Shown piece after piece: positions 1 to 8,219 of a stretch of 64,000 nucleotides of DNA (position 1 is the first letter of the stretch; the number at the start of each line of letters is the position of its first letter). The notes below the pieces were generated by a model that made no database searches, was not told the origin of the DNA, and worked only from the letters and a program-made list of their open reading frames with translations. A program made the translations under genes and the position numbers. Source of the DNA: an uncultured Peptoniphilaceae bacterium (GTDB lineage: Bacteria; Bacillota; Clostridia; Tissierellales; Peptoniphilaceae); assembly GCA_943912255.1 (NCBI GenBank), contig CALTTP010000004.1, positions 62,001 to 126,000 of the forward strand. The letters run 5' to 3'.

Positions 1-256
1 GCAAAGTCTTATTGTAATAGTTTAACATAAAGGCTTCGATGTCCGCTCTTTGCTGATTTAACGGCCTTCCTGAAGACCTTAAAAGACTATGGGCCTGTTT
101 TAAAATATAGGACTTATTTTCACTTTTAACTCGAAACACATAGTTGATATTTCCGTCTCCAATCTCCTCACATGAAAGACCCTGGGTAGAATTAAAAAGC
201 CCCTTTTCCACAGCATAATTTATTATCTCATTTTCATTAAGTAGTCTATATGTCAA
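1..256 (-). CDS. mtnK: 5-methylthioribose kinase, N-terminal part (cut by window edge)
   Basis: The first 85 codons of a leftward gene that runs off the window. The translation has an N-terminal MtnK pattern: a Glu-Lys-Gly-Leu-Phe segment, then EEIGDGNINYVFRV, which matches the nucleotide-binding glycine-rich start of methylthioribose kinases, then a Lys-Gln pair (YILKQA). MtnK phosphorylates 5-methylthioribose or 5-deoxyribose at C1. I chose a TTG start at 254-256 because TAAGGG lies about 5 nt upstream and no ATG is available in frame. It lies 8 nt after the aldolase gene, in an operon with the aldolase and the isomerase, which strongly supports the assignment. Confidence 0.75.
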   Translation of the reverse strand, partial: MTYRLLNENEIINYAVEKGLFNSTQGLSCEEIGDGNINYVFRVKSENKSYILKQAHSLLRSSGRPLNQQRADIEAFMLNYYNKTL

Positions 257-264
257 AATATCCC

Positions 265-918
265 TTACTTTCCCTTTATATTTCCATAATTTGCAAACTT
301 TATCTTCATCAAGTCCATCTCTTCATCAGAAAGGATTACAGGATTTCCCACAGATTTTGTTAGAAAGTAGATTTTTGCCACAAATTCCAACTCATCCGTT
401 ATATTGATGGCATTTGCAATATCCTCTGCCCCTGCCAATAGACCATGGTTTGCCAAAAGTACAGCCTTTCTGTCCTCCATGGCCCTTAGGGCGTTTTTAG
501 CCAATTCCTCAGTGCCAAAAGTAGCATATTCAGCGCATCTAACATCCTTACCACCACCAACGGCAATCATATAATGTACCGCCTTTAAGTTCTCCCTTAA
601 ACAGGAAACGGCACCACAATAGGTGGTATGAGAGTGGACAATTGCATTGATGTCATCTCTTGTTTCATAGACAATGGAATGCATCCTATGTTCAGAGGAC
701 GGCTTTAAGTCCCCCTCCACAATATTTCCCTTTAAGTCCATCAATACCATATCCTCTGGTTTTAAATTAGGATACTCAATTCCCGATGGAGTGATAAGCA
801 TTAACCCCTCATCTCTAATATAAATAGATAGGTTTCCCCCTGTTCCCTTGGTTAGTCCCAAGTCCAACAACTTGTTTCCACCGTCTACAAGTTCAAGTCT
901 CTCTTTAAAAAATCTCAT
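265..918 (-). CDS. class II aldolase (5-methylthioribulose/5-deoxyribulose-phosphate aldolase type)
   Basis: A 217-residue class II aldolase/adducin family protein. The metal-binding motif HSHTTYCGA lies near residue 96 and a second histidine site, LLANHGLL, near residue 155. The phosphate-binding region TKGTGGNLS is at about residue 24. Such enzymes cleave fuculose-, rhamnulose- or methylthioribulose-1-phosphate to dihydroxyacetone phosphate and an aldehyde. Its place between mtnA and mtnK, with a TGATG stop/start junction to mtnA, suggests the substrate is 5-(methylthio)ribulose- or 5-deoxyribulose-1-phosphate. AAGGAG lies 8 nt before the ATG at 918. The family is certain and the substrate is inferred from neighbours. 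Confidence 0.8.
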   Translation of the reverse strand: MRFFKERLELVDGGNKLLDLGLTKGTGGNLSIYIRDEGLMLITPSGIEYPNLKPEDMVLMDLKGNIVEGDLKPSSEHRMHSIVYETRDDINAIVHSHTTYCGAVSCLRENLKAVHYMIAVGGGKDVRCAEYATFGTEELAKNALRAMEDRKAVLLANHGLLAGAEDIANAINITDELEFVAKIYFLTKSVGNPVILSDEEMDLMKIKFANYGNIKGK

Positions 919-1970
919 CAATAAAACTCCTTAGTCTCAGTCTTAGTATAGTCTTCTATATTATAGGGTGTAAAAATTCCCTTATCCGTCACAATTCCAG
1001 AAATTAACTCTGGTGGGGTAATATCAAAAGAAGGATAGTAGCCTCTTACCCCTTCCATGGCGTTTCTTATGCCTCTTGCTTCCAAAACCCTGTCCCCATC
1101 TCTATATTCAATTTCCACATTATCGATGGTCACTTTATCTACATCGGGAATCCCTGTAACAAAGTAGGGCACACCGTGGTACTTGGAAGAAAGAGCAATT
1201 TGATAAGTGCCAACCTTATTAACTACATGTCCGTCCATGGTGATGCTATCCGCCGCAGAAGTAAATAGATCAATCCCCTTGGTCTTTAGCACATGACTTA
1301 CCATATTATCTGTAATAACTGTGGTTTCAAAACCCATATCATAGGCAACAGAAGCAGTTAGCCTAGAGCCTTGAAAGTAGGGCCTTGTCTCAGGAACCCA
1401 TAGAGAAAGATTGTACCCTCGTCTTTTAGCTTCTCTAAGCATGGTTCCAACAATGGTCTCTCCAAAACACTGGGTCATAACATTAAAATCTTTGTCCATT
1501 AAGTCCACAAGATACCTTCCAACAATGGACATAGTAGAATATCTTCTATTTAAAGAATCCAAAGTCCTGTTAAACATAGCTTCTACAGTATCCCTGGACT
1601 CCTGCAATGCCAACTTAAATTCCTCCAAACAGCCAGAAGTGATCTTACCCATGCGATTGGAAGTAGTTGGCCTTGCATTGGAGAGAGTCTTTGCAGCCCT
1701 TTCCATAAAAGAAATCTGTTCACTTTCAGTCATACCCCTACATTCAAAAGCAGCCAAAGCCATTCCCATGCCACAAGCAGTGTAGGGACCTGCCGATTGA
1801 GTCACCATATCAGCTATGGCCTGGGCGACTTCCCCATAGGACTTACATCGTACAAATTCAACACTAGTAGGATAGATCCGCCTGTCTAAAATCCGAACTT
1901 CCCCATCCTCATACCAAGCCACATTTTCATACCTAAGCATAAAAGCCATATCATAGTCTTGTCTGTTCAT
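918..1970 (-). CDS. mtnA: methylthioribose-1-phosphate isomerase-like protein (eIF2B-related)
   Basis: A 350-residue protein of the MtnA/eIF2B-alpha fold. The catalytic cysteine of MtnA is matched by Cys168 in MTQCFGE (the usual motif is THCNAG) and the catalytic aspartate by Asp241 in SAADSI (usually GADRI). The segments ETRPYFQGSRLTA and NKVGTYQIA are typical of the family. The enzyme converts an aldose-1-phosphate to the ketose-1-phosphate. The variant active-site context may reflect a preference for 5-deoxyribose-1-phosphate, but that is inference. AGGTGG precedes the ATG. It is the first gene of the operon and its promoter must lie in 1971-2050. Confidence 0.8.
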   Translation of the reverse strand: MNRQDYDMAFMLRYENVAWYEDGEVRILDRRIYPTSVEFVRCKSYGEVAQAIADMVTQSAGPYTACGMGMALAAFECRGMTESEQISFMERAAKTLSNARPTTSNRMGKITSGCLEEFKLALQESRDTVEAMFNRTLDSLNRRYSTMSIVGRYLVDLMDKDFNVMTQCFGETIVGTMLREAKRRGYNLSLWVPETRPYFQGSRLTASVAYDMGFETTVITDNMVSHVLKTKGIDLFTSAADSITMDGHVVNKVGTYQIALSSKYHGVPYFVTGIPDVDKVTIDNVEIEYRDGDRVLEARGIRNAMEGVRGYYPSFDITPPELISGIVTDKGIFTPYNIEDYTKTETKEFY

Positions 1971-2056
1971 TTCCCACCTCCCAATAATTATATAATAACC
2001 TGGAGCATTAATGAAATTTGGGGAATTTTAGAGACCTACAATTAAATTAAAACAAA

Positions 2057-2086
2057 ACCGCCTCCGAGTATATACCCAAAGGCAGT
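2057..2086 (-). terminator. rho-independent terminator of the leftward ABC cluster
   Basis: On the minus strand ACTGCCT pairs with AGGCGGT (7 bp, one G-U) and is followed by a T-rich run (TTTTGTTTT). It lies downstream of the decayed gene at 2123-2420 and so ends the leftward cluster before the mtn operon. Confidence 0.6.
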
Positions 2087-2122
2087 TAATAAACCATTAT
2101 TAAATTTATAGTCTTACATTAC

Positions 2123-2420
2123 CTAATTCAATTTTATCTTTTTATGTACTGGATAATAGGACACTGTAAGGTCCCTGTGATTGTTTTCGAAATTCTTCCA
2201 CACATCTGGTGGATTATTTGAATCTAGAAATGTCACCACCATATAGACTTCCGTCTCTCCACAAGGTAAAATTTCGGGGAATTCTCCTCGGATAATATTT
2301 TACTGCCCTTCACAGTGATATAACTATTTTCAGTCCCGTATGTTTTAACCTTATCTCCCATTTCAAAAATCTTTGTTGATGGAGCTGGGTATTTTAAATG
2401 TCGCAGCACAATTTATACCC
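2123..2420 (-). pseudogene. decayed copy of the anchored protein encoded at 4075-4668
   Basis: The minus-strand sequence matches the gene at 4075-4668 at both ends. The C-terminal part reads VYMVVTFLDSNNPPDVW, then NNHRDLTVSYYPVHKKIKLN before the stop, against EGYMVVTFLEINDPADVW at the other locus. The N-terminal part retains EMGDKVKTYGTENSYITV. About 70 codons between these parts are missing, and the junction near 2283 shifts the frame so that TGA follows. It has also lost the start and membrane anchor. This is a remnant of an internal deletion after gene duplication. Confidence 0.75.
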
Positions 2421-2496
2421 TATAAAACTATCAACATTACTGCACAAGTTCAAAAGATTATCTTTAACTTGCTATTTAAACTATTCATCTTTTTAC

Positions 2497-3228
2497 CTAT
2501 AGAAAATCCTTCTTTAGGTATGCTCTTTTACCTAGTGCATATAATACTATAATCTCTATAATGCCTATTGCCATATATCTAAGAATTAAACCTTGATAAA
2601 TAACAAAATCGTATTGTATTAGCGCATGACCTACCAAAAAAGCATATTTCCCAAAGAACATTTCATTAACCATCAAGGCTAGAAAAATCACCCATGCATA
2701 GGCTTTTGACCCAGTGTACTCGGTTATTACTATCATAAATAAGCTTGTAACTACTGAAGCAAAAAGCAGTCCATTCATAAACAAAAAAACTATCCACTGA
2801 AATCCAATATCAATAGTTCCATTGGTCAAACTAGAAAAATAAGACTCTGTACTATCCCAATTTATCAATGCCATATTTGGATACTTTAATTTATAATAAG
2901 CTATTACGCAAATTGTTAAAAAAAACACAAATTTAAAGCACATTAAAATATTATCCTTTACCAGGTTATTGTAGATTCTCTCTCGGGATTTGTAGGAGAG
3001 GATGGCGTTAAAATTTTCATATTTTTTATTTAATGAGTTCAATATCATCAACAAAAATGGCAATATAAAAAATCCAATAAGTAAAAGACTACAATACTGA
3101 ACCATTAGGTCAGACAAGGAATAGATATTAATGTCTCTTTCAAAGTCGTCAATTGAAATCAAAACTGCCCTTGCAGAAATTATGCTAATTATTAAGGTTA
3201 AAAGATAAAATTTTATTTTCTTTACCAT
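2497..3228 (-). CDS. ABC-2 type membrane protein, permease subunit
   Basis: A 243-residue protein with about six hydrophobic segments: near residues 5-25, 45-65, 95-115, 140-165, 178-200 and 212-232. An extracellular loop follows segment 1 and a charged cytoplasmic loop (NKKYENFNAILSYKSRERIY) precedes segment 3. This is the layout of small ABC-2 permeases. It starts 1 nt from the end of the preceding permease gene and ends the functional part of the operon. The transported substrate is not evident. I recognise the topology but no characterised homologue. Confidence 0.6.
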   Translation of the reverse strand: MVKKIKFYLLTLIISIISARAVLISIDDFERDINIYSLSDLMVQYCSLLLIGFFILPFLLMILNSLNKKYENFNAILSYKSRERIYNNLVKDNILMCFKFVFFLTICVIAYYKLKYPNMALINWDSTESYFSSLTNGTIDIGFQWIVFLFMNGLLFASVVTSLFMIVITEYTGSKAYAWVIFLALMVNEMFFGKYAFLVGHALIQYDFVIYQGLILRYMAIGIIEIIVLYALGKRAYLKKDFL

Positions 3229-3229
3229 A

Positions 3230-4063
3230 TTAAAAATCCTTCTTATATTTATATTGATACCAAAGAGGAATAGCAGAACTTAAGAACAAAATTACTATAA
3301 GTACTAAGGATTTTGCTAATGTTATGCTCCCTCCTACAGGGTTCAAATAATTCTTTAAGCTAATAAAAAAACTAGGATACAATATGGACATAAGATCTGT
3401 AAACATCCAAATAACAAATGGAACAAATAGGGGTACAAAAAACCTTTCCTCTACTATTACAGATACCAGCCCAATATTAGATAGTAGTCCTGCAAAGATA
3501 AAGATATTGATAAAATATATCAGTAGGTATAAAGCTGTCTTGTTGTAAAATAGATAAAACATGGTCTCACTACTTTGGTAACCAACTTCAAATGTTGAAG
3601 TTTCTACAAAGGGTCTCATCCAAGTGGAAGTAGTTGAATGTAATGCCAGACTTAATAGTAGTGGGAGTATGCTTGCAATTCCCGCTATCAAAAAATTACT
3701 AAGCCATATGGATATATAGTAGTCTTTTGGGTTTGTTCTCGTTAGCACATTTTTTATCCTTCCAAACTTTCTATCTACAAAGTAGGACCTAGCAAAGGGA
3801 ATTGTTATTAGAAATGGGAAGACCGCCCAAAATATTGAGCTATAAAAACTATTTAGCTCTCCACCTAGCCAGCTATTGTGAATATTACTAATTCCAGTAG
3901 CCACGGTACTTATACCATGCTCTTTTAAAACTTCCATTTCATCTCCAGACAAAAGACCCATTTTTATAAACTGGATAAAGGCAAGCACAAAACCTGCCAA
4001 TATAGTCACTTTAAAAGCTCGACTTCTAACTCCCCTTTTAAATTCTATAGAAAATACCTTCAC
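3230..4063 (-). CDS. ABC-2 type membrane protein, permease subunit
   Basis: A 277-residue integral membrane protein. It begins with a short cytoplasmic segment (FSIEFKRGVRS) before the first hydrophobic helix, then a roughly 50-residue extracytoplasmic loop, then SYFVDRKFGRIKNVLTRT, a cytoplasmic coupling-type loop common in ABC-2 permeases, then five more hydrophobic segments. A GTG or ATG start follows a purine-rich site, and it lies 11 nt after the anchored-protein gene. With the ATPase at 4658-5299 and the permease at 2497-3228 it should form one transporter. The substrate is unknown. Confidence 0.65.
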   Translation of the reverse strand: MKVFSIEFKRGVRSRAFKVTILAGFVLAFIQFIKMGLLSGDEMEVLKEHGISTVATGISNIHNSWLGGELNSFYSSIFWAVFPFLITIPFARSYFVDRKFGRIKNVLTRTNPKDYYISIWLSNFLIAGIASILPLLLSLALHSTTSTWMRPFVETSTFEVGYQSSETMFYLFYNKTALYLLIYFINIFIFAGLLSNIGLVSVIVEERFFVPLFVPFVIWMFTDLMSILYPSFFISLKNYLNPVGGSITLAKSLVLIVILFLSSAIPLWYQYKYKKDF

Positions 4064-4074
4064 TTTTACCTCCC

Positions 4075-4668
4075 TTAGTTTAACCTAATCTTTTGATGTA
4101 CAGGATAGTAGGACACAGTCAAATAGATTGGATTATTATCAAAATTCTTCCACACATCCGCAGGATCATTGATTTCTAAAAATGTCACTACCATATATCC
4201 TTCCGTTTCTTCTCCAGGTAATGTTTCAAACTTTACCCCTCTTTCAGCCTTCCACTCCTTTGTATTTTCATCATATTTTATCTCTTGATAGAGATTATAA
4301 GGTCCAGCCATGTTTTTTGAAGCCAAGTAGCTTATGGGAAACCTGTTGTATTCTATATTTTCAAGATTTTTACCTTCGTTATTTATAACAAAGTGGACTA
4401 CTACTGCTTTTAAATCACTATCTGGATAGTAATCTTCATCGCCACTAAAGGCTAAGTAGTCCTCCTTGGATACTATTTTACTATCCACAACTGTAATATA
4501 GCTGTTTTCAGTCCCATATATTTTAACCTTGTCTCCCCTTTCAAAAACTCTAGTCGCAGGGGCAGGATAATTTATCTGTCTTCTTACAGCAAAAAAGAAC
4601 AATACCGCTAGGGTTAAAAAAAGAAAGACAAAAAAAATAGTCCTTTTAGTCCTAGTATTATTTTTCAT
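4075..4668 (-). CDS. membrane-anchored extracellular protein, paralogue of the 6137 and 7721 products
   Basis: A 197-residue protein with a basic N-terminus, one hydrophobic helix (residues 11-27) and an extracellular beta-rich domain. Its pattern ERGDKVKIYG, a VVHFVINNEGKNLE strand pair and a VVTFLEINDP strand resembles DUF4352-like immunoglobulin folds. The proteins at 6137 and 7721 share the same plan (VGDTIK, LYLTGENIGGDP, VTSFVVWD). The start overlaps the end of the ATPase gene by 11 nt, so the two are translationally coupled. It may be a substrate-binding, sensing or immunity component. A decayed second copy lies at 2123-2420. Confidence 0.55.
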   Translation of the reverse strand: MKNNTRTKRTIFFVFLFLTLAVLFFFAVRRQINYPAPATRVFERGDKVKIYGTENSYITVVDSKIVSKEDYLAFSGDEDYYPDSDLKAVVVHFVINNEGKNLENIEYNRFPISYLASKNMAGPYNLYQEIKYDENTKEWKAERGVKFETLPGEETEGYMVVTFLEINDPADVWKNFDNNPIYLTVSYYPVHQKIRLN

Positions 4669-5299
4669 TTTTCTTTACTACCTCTCCATTATGCATCTCA
4701 ATAATTTCATCTGCCAATAGTTCTAAGTCTTCCATATCATGGGATGCTATGATAATAAGCTTATTTTCATTCTTCTTTTCAAAAAGAAAATCCTTCAATG
4801 TTTTAACAGCTTTTTCATCTAGTGCATTCATCGGCTCATCCAGTAAAATAAGCTCCGGATCTTCCATAAAAGCCATACAAAGACCTAGCTTTTGTTTCAT
4901 TCCCAAGGAATACTTCTTAACTGACTTCTTATTTCCTGGGTCCAAATCAAAGTGCCTCATGGTATCTTCTATTTTTTCATCAGTTACAATCCCTTTAATC
5001 TCAGCAATATTCTTAAGATTATCCTTTCCTGAAAGTTCAGGAATATACCCAGGATTTTCAATTAGCACTCCAATACTTGGAGGAAAAGAGATGTCCTCAC
5101 CCAAAACCTTTCCATCCACTGTAACTTTTCCTCTATTTGGCAAGATAAGTCCTGCAATAACACGAAGAAGCATGGTCTTTCCACTACCATTTCTTCCCTT
5201 TAAACCATAAATCTTTCCACTTTCAAAGGTAAGGTTAATATCATCTAGAACCTTTCCTTTATCAAAGGATTTTTCTACATTTTCTATTTCTATTTTCAT
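4658..5299 (-). CDS. ABC transporter ATP-binding protein
   Basis: A 213-residue ATPase with all the core motifs: Walker A GRNGSGKT near residue 36, Q-loop region at GVLIENPGY, signature YSLGMKQKLG near residue 130, Walker B LILLDEP near residue 150 and an H-loop in IIASHDMEDL. It is short and single-domain, as in ABC-2 exporters and bacteriocin-immunity transporters. It lies between a membrane protein (5312) and the anchored protein (4075) and serves the permeases at 2497 and 3230. There is an AAGGGGAAGAAA-like site before the ATG. Confidence 0.85.
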   Translation of the reverse strand: MKIEIENVEKSFDKGKVLDDINLTFESGKIYGLKGRNGSGKTMLLRVIAGLILPNRGKVTVDGKVLGEDISFPPSIGVLIENPGYIPELSGKDNLKNIAEIKGIVTDEKIEDTMRHFDLDPGNKKSVKKYSLGMKQKLGLCMAFMEDPELILLDEPMNALDEKAVKTLKDFLFEKKNENKLIIIASHDMEDLELLADEIIEMHNGEVVKKNEK

Positions 5300-5311
5300 T
5301 TTCTTCCCCTT

Positions 5312-6127
5312 TTAAATTATTTCTAGTCTTTCAACCTTTTTATCTCCTATTATATAGGTTATAAGAATAATACCTAGTAAAATTACAATTCCCAAAAGAT
5401 CGTTCACCAACATCTCTGAATAGTTCATATTCCTTATGGTCATGGCGTAGTTCATAAATAAAATCGGAATATCAAAAAACATGGACGCAAATAAGAGAAC
5501 AAAAGCAGTTAAATAGGAAGCCATATCTTTGCTTATGAAAATCTCTATTACTGCAATCACAGAAGTCATACAACAAATGCTCATGAGTGGTAAAATTAGC
5601 AAACGCAGCACTAAGATTCCATTATTTAATACTTTTGGAATTGTCATTTGATTTGACATCAAGTACAAGTCGTTGATAAAAGAACCACCTTCTCCTACAA
5701 AGTTGTAAAAATTGGTGCTAACTATGACTATAATAAATATAACAAAAAGCAAAATATTATTTACTTGAACTTCTGCCCATTTTCTTCTCCACCAAGTTTT
5801 TCTACTTCCCTCCCTTATTATTTTTTGCACTGTAAAATTATCCCTTGAAAGGCTGAACTCTTTAAAGACAATATAAAACCAGAGTCCATGGAAGGTTATC
5901 CAAATATAAGGTAGTTCTTTAACAAAAAAGAGATCTCCAAATTCAAAGTACTTGGCACCATTAAAAAATAGCCATACCATATCCACAGGTGAAAGGCTCT
6001 TCTTAACCATTGGATCCATGATTTGCAAATATCCATAATGGTATAATTGAAAAAGAAAGATACAAAGAATCAGCAACAAAACCACCAATCTTTGTCTCTT
6101 TAAAAAGTTAATTAAATTTTTAATCAT
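5312..6127 (-). CDS. multi-pass membrane protein of the ABC cluster
   Basis: A 271-residue protein with a hydrophobic helix at residues 15-32, a long extracytoplasmic stretch, and about five further hydrophobic segments, the last near residue 250. The cytoplasmic loop REGSRKTWWRRKW is strongly basic. This is probably a third ABC-2-like permease. Two adjacent ATG codons follow AGGAG and I chose the second (6127) for spacing. The first eight codons of this gene are also found at 7676-7699, where they end in a stop, because they were carried along in the duplication described below. Confidence 0.5.
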   Translation of the reverse strand: MIKNLINFLKRQRLVVLLLILCIFLFQLYHYGYLQIMDPMVKKSLSPVDMVWLFFNGAKYFEFGDLFFVKELPYIWITFHGLWFYIVFKEFSLSRDNFTVQKIIREGSRKTWWRRKWAEVQVNNILLFVIFIIVIVSTNFYNFVGEGGSFINDLYLMSNQMTIPKVLNNGILVLRLLILPLMSICCMTSVIAVIEIFISKDMASYLTAFVLLFASMFFDIPILFMNYAMTIRNMNYSEMLVNDLLGIVILLGIILITYIIGDKKVERLEII

Positions 6128-6635
6128 CATCTTCTCCTAATCAAGGGTGATTTGAATATTTCTAGCTAAAGGTTCTTTTTCAGCCTTTCCCTTAGGAAAA
6201 TCCACTCTCCAATATAGAGAATCTTTAAATTGTTCTAGGTCCTTATCCCACACCACAAAGGAGGTTACTACTTCTTTTTTTTCTCCCTTTTTAAACGTAT
6301 GATTATTAAATTCCATATTCTTTCCAGCTACCTTATCGGAAAAGAGAATAGTTCCAGTAATAGGTTCTCCTCCTCCAATTAATGAGGAGCCTAAATTAAT
6401 CCCTTCTACTGGATCTCCACCAATATTTTCTCCTGTAAGATACAATTTCAAATAGGAAACATCATTTTCTAGTACACCATCATCAGAAACTTCAATAGGT
6501 ATGTTTTTTTTAAGATGCTTATTATAATCAATAACTTTTTCATGGCTTTCGAAATATTCCTTAATTCCTACTATATCCTCAGGAGTCTTACTAACCACTA
6601 TTTTATCAATTGTCATCTGAAAGATATCATTTTTA
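6115..6635. repeat. duplicated block, copy 1 (partner at 7699-8219)
   Basis: About 520 bp nearly identical to 7699-8219. I noticed one difference, at 6150 versus 7734. It covers the last 166 or so codons of the anchored-protein gene, the spacer, and the first codons of the next gene. Outside the block the two gene copies diverge clearly, so this is either a recent conversion tract or a recent duplication on top of older paralogues. Confidence 0.85.
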
Positions 6636-6781
6636 ATAGTGTCTCCAACCTTGTAGATATTGGTATCCTTTTCTATTCTTTCACTCTTTTTAAATTCTCC
6701 AAGTCCAATAGTAAATACCTTATAAAGTACTGGAATGACCATAAGTATAAGTATAATCCATTTAATATTCTTCTTTTTCAT
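6137..6781 (-). CDS. membrane-anchored extracellular protein (copy 1)
   Basis: A 214-residue protein with KKKN, one transmembrane helix (about residues 6-24) and an extracellular domain with the VGDTIKN...MTIDKIVVS start seen in DUF4352-like domains, followed by a strand with KLYLTGENIGGDP and a C-terminal strand RNIQITLD. I chose the internal ATG at 6781 because GGAG lies 7 nt upstream. The C-terminal 165 or so residues are identical to those of the 7721 gene except for one residue (Leu/Phe before the final Asp). The function is unknown; it may be a ligand-binding or immunity accessory of the transporter. Confidence 0.6.
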   Translation of the reverse strand: MKKKNIKWIILILMVIPVLYKVFTIGLGEFKKSERIEKDTNIYKVGDTIKNDIFQMTIDKIVVSKTPEDIVGIKEYFESHEKVIDYNKHLKKNIPIEVSDDGVLENDVSYLKLYLTGENIGGDPVEGINLGSSLIGGGEPITGTILFSDKVAGKNMEFNNHTFKKGEKKEVVTSFVVWDKDLEQFKDSLYWRVDFPKGKAEKEPLARNIQITLD

Positions 6782-6859
6782 ATAATTCTCCATCTAAATG
6801 TATAAATAAAATAAGGGGCATATCCTTTATAGAATTTTTCTTACTCTAAAAGTTAACCT

Positions 6860-7312
6860 TTAGTTTAATCTCCTAGTATCTGTATACCCATCATAATTAT
6901 CAGGACTAAACAATCCTTCTACATATGGCGTTGAAAATCTAGGACCTTTTTCTATTCTAGGAACAGCCCTTTGTCCTACTCCAACCCAATTTTCTCCAAC
7001 CATTTTTTGACCATTACTTAGATGCATTTTTTTGAAATTACTCATCTTTATCCCATCTCCTCCATCTTGTAGTCTTATGGATTCTACATAAAATCTATCT
7101 CTAATGCATTTTACATAGGAAGAAGATCTATCCGCCTTTTCAACTCTTCTATGTTCTCCAAAGTTCACCGTAAATTGATTTTCAAAAACTTTGAATTCAT
7201 GCCAGAATTTTATGTCTTGATGGTTGTTAGCCATTGATACAGTTCCTATTGTTGAAACAGCCAATAGCAAGGTTAACGCTCCTGATAATATAAATCTCTT
7301 TAATTTTTTCAT
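6860..7312 (-). CDS. secreted protein, possibly DUF2712-like
   Basis: A 150-residue protein with a clear signal peptide: KKLKRF, a hydrophobic core and a cleavage site near SMANN. The mature part is polar and has the pattern FTVNFGEHRR, a YVK strand and GLFSPDNYDG near the end. This resembles the small secreted DUF2712-type proteins found beside ABC transporters in Firmicutes, but the match is by eye. The ATG at 7312 follows GAGAGGAG. It lies between the two copies of the anchored protein and may be the peptide or protein that the cluster exports or senses. Confidence 0.5.
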   Translation of the reverse strand: MKKLKRFILSGALTLLLAVSTIGTVSMANNHQDIKFWHEFKVFENQFTVNFGEHRRVEKADRSSSYVKCIRDRFYVESIRLQDGGDGIKMSNFKKMHLSNGQKMVGENWVGVGQRAVPRIEKGPRFSTPYVEGLFSPDNYDGYTDTRRLN

Positions 7313-7373
7313 TTTATACTCCTCTCTTTGACTAATCAATGCCCCTTATTTTACTTTTAAAAACTAAACCCAC

Positions 7374-7391
7374 AGAATACCAACGTATTCT
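7374..7391. promoter_or_regulatory. inverted repeat upstream of the secreted-protein gene
   Basis: AGAATAC and GTATTCT form perfect 7-nt arms separated by CAAC. It lies about 60 nt upstream of the start at 7312 and could be an operator or a leader hairpin. The rest of 7392-7695 is AT-rich and I saw no gene in it apart from the remnant start of the 5312 gene at 7676-7699. Confidence 0.35.
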
Positions 7392-7698
7392 AAAAACGCC
7401 AAAGGCTTTAGATTTATTTTTATTTCTATATTTATATTATCAAATTAAATTGAATGTTTCTACACTAAAGCTCTGAATTTACAAAGATTTATTGTAATAT
7501 TAACATTAATCATATTCTACATATCACATTGGGCTTCTATAAAGTTGGATTGAAGGTTAATTTGCCAAATCCTTTTTTACTACTTACATTAATTATAAGT
7601 CATTTATTAAAGTTAAATCATAAAAGTCTTTTTTGATTTAACGTGTATATGAATTTTTTTAAATTCTTAGCATGAAATGCTAATTTAAACGTTAATAA

Positions 7699-8219
7699 AA
7701 TTTTTAATCATCATCTTCTCCTAATCAAAGGTGATTTGAATATTTCTAGCTAAAGGTTCTTTTTCAGCCTTTCCCTTAGGAAAATCCACTCTCCAATATA
7801 GAGAATCTTTAAATTGTTCTAGGTCCTTATCCCACACCACAAAGGAGGTTACTACTTCTTTTTTTTCTCCCTTTTTAAACGTATGATTATTAAATTCCAT
7901 ATTCTTTCCAGCTACCTTATCGGAAAAGAGAATAGTTCCAGTAATAGGTTCTCCTCCTCCAATTAATGAGGAGCCTAAATTAATCCCTTCTACTGGATCT
8001 CCACCAATATTTTCTCCTGTAAGATACAATTTCAAATAGGAAACATCATTTTCTAGTACACCATCATCAGAAACTTCAATAGGTATGTTTTTTTTAAGAT
8101 GCTTATTATAATCAATAACTTTTTCATGGCTTTCGAAATATTCCTTAATTCCTACTATATCCTCAGGAGTCTTACTAACCACTATTTTATCAATTGTCAT
8201 CTGAAAGATATCATTTTTT
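7699..8219. repeat. duplicated block, copy 2 (partner at 6115-6635)
   Basis: Near-identical copy of 6115-6635. At its left end it still carries the RBS and first codons of the gene that follows copy 1 (Met-Met-Ile-Lys-Asn), which here run into a stop after eight codons. This shows that copy 2 was derived from the copy 1 arrangement. Confidence 0.85.

Noticed and set aside
1411..1785. 124-residue plus-strand frame
   Set aside because: Antisense shadow of mtnA, with no RBS and no recognisable protein pattern.
7374..7391. Possible riboswitch in the leader of the secreted-protein gene
   Set aside because: Only a single short hairpin is visible, without any recognisable riboswitch core.
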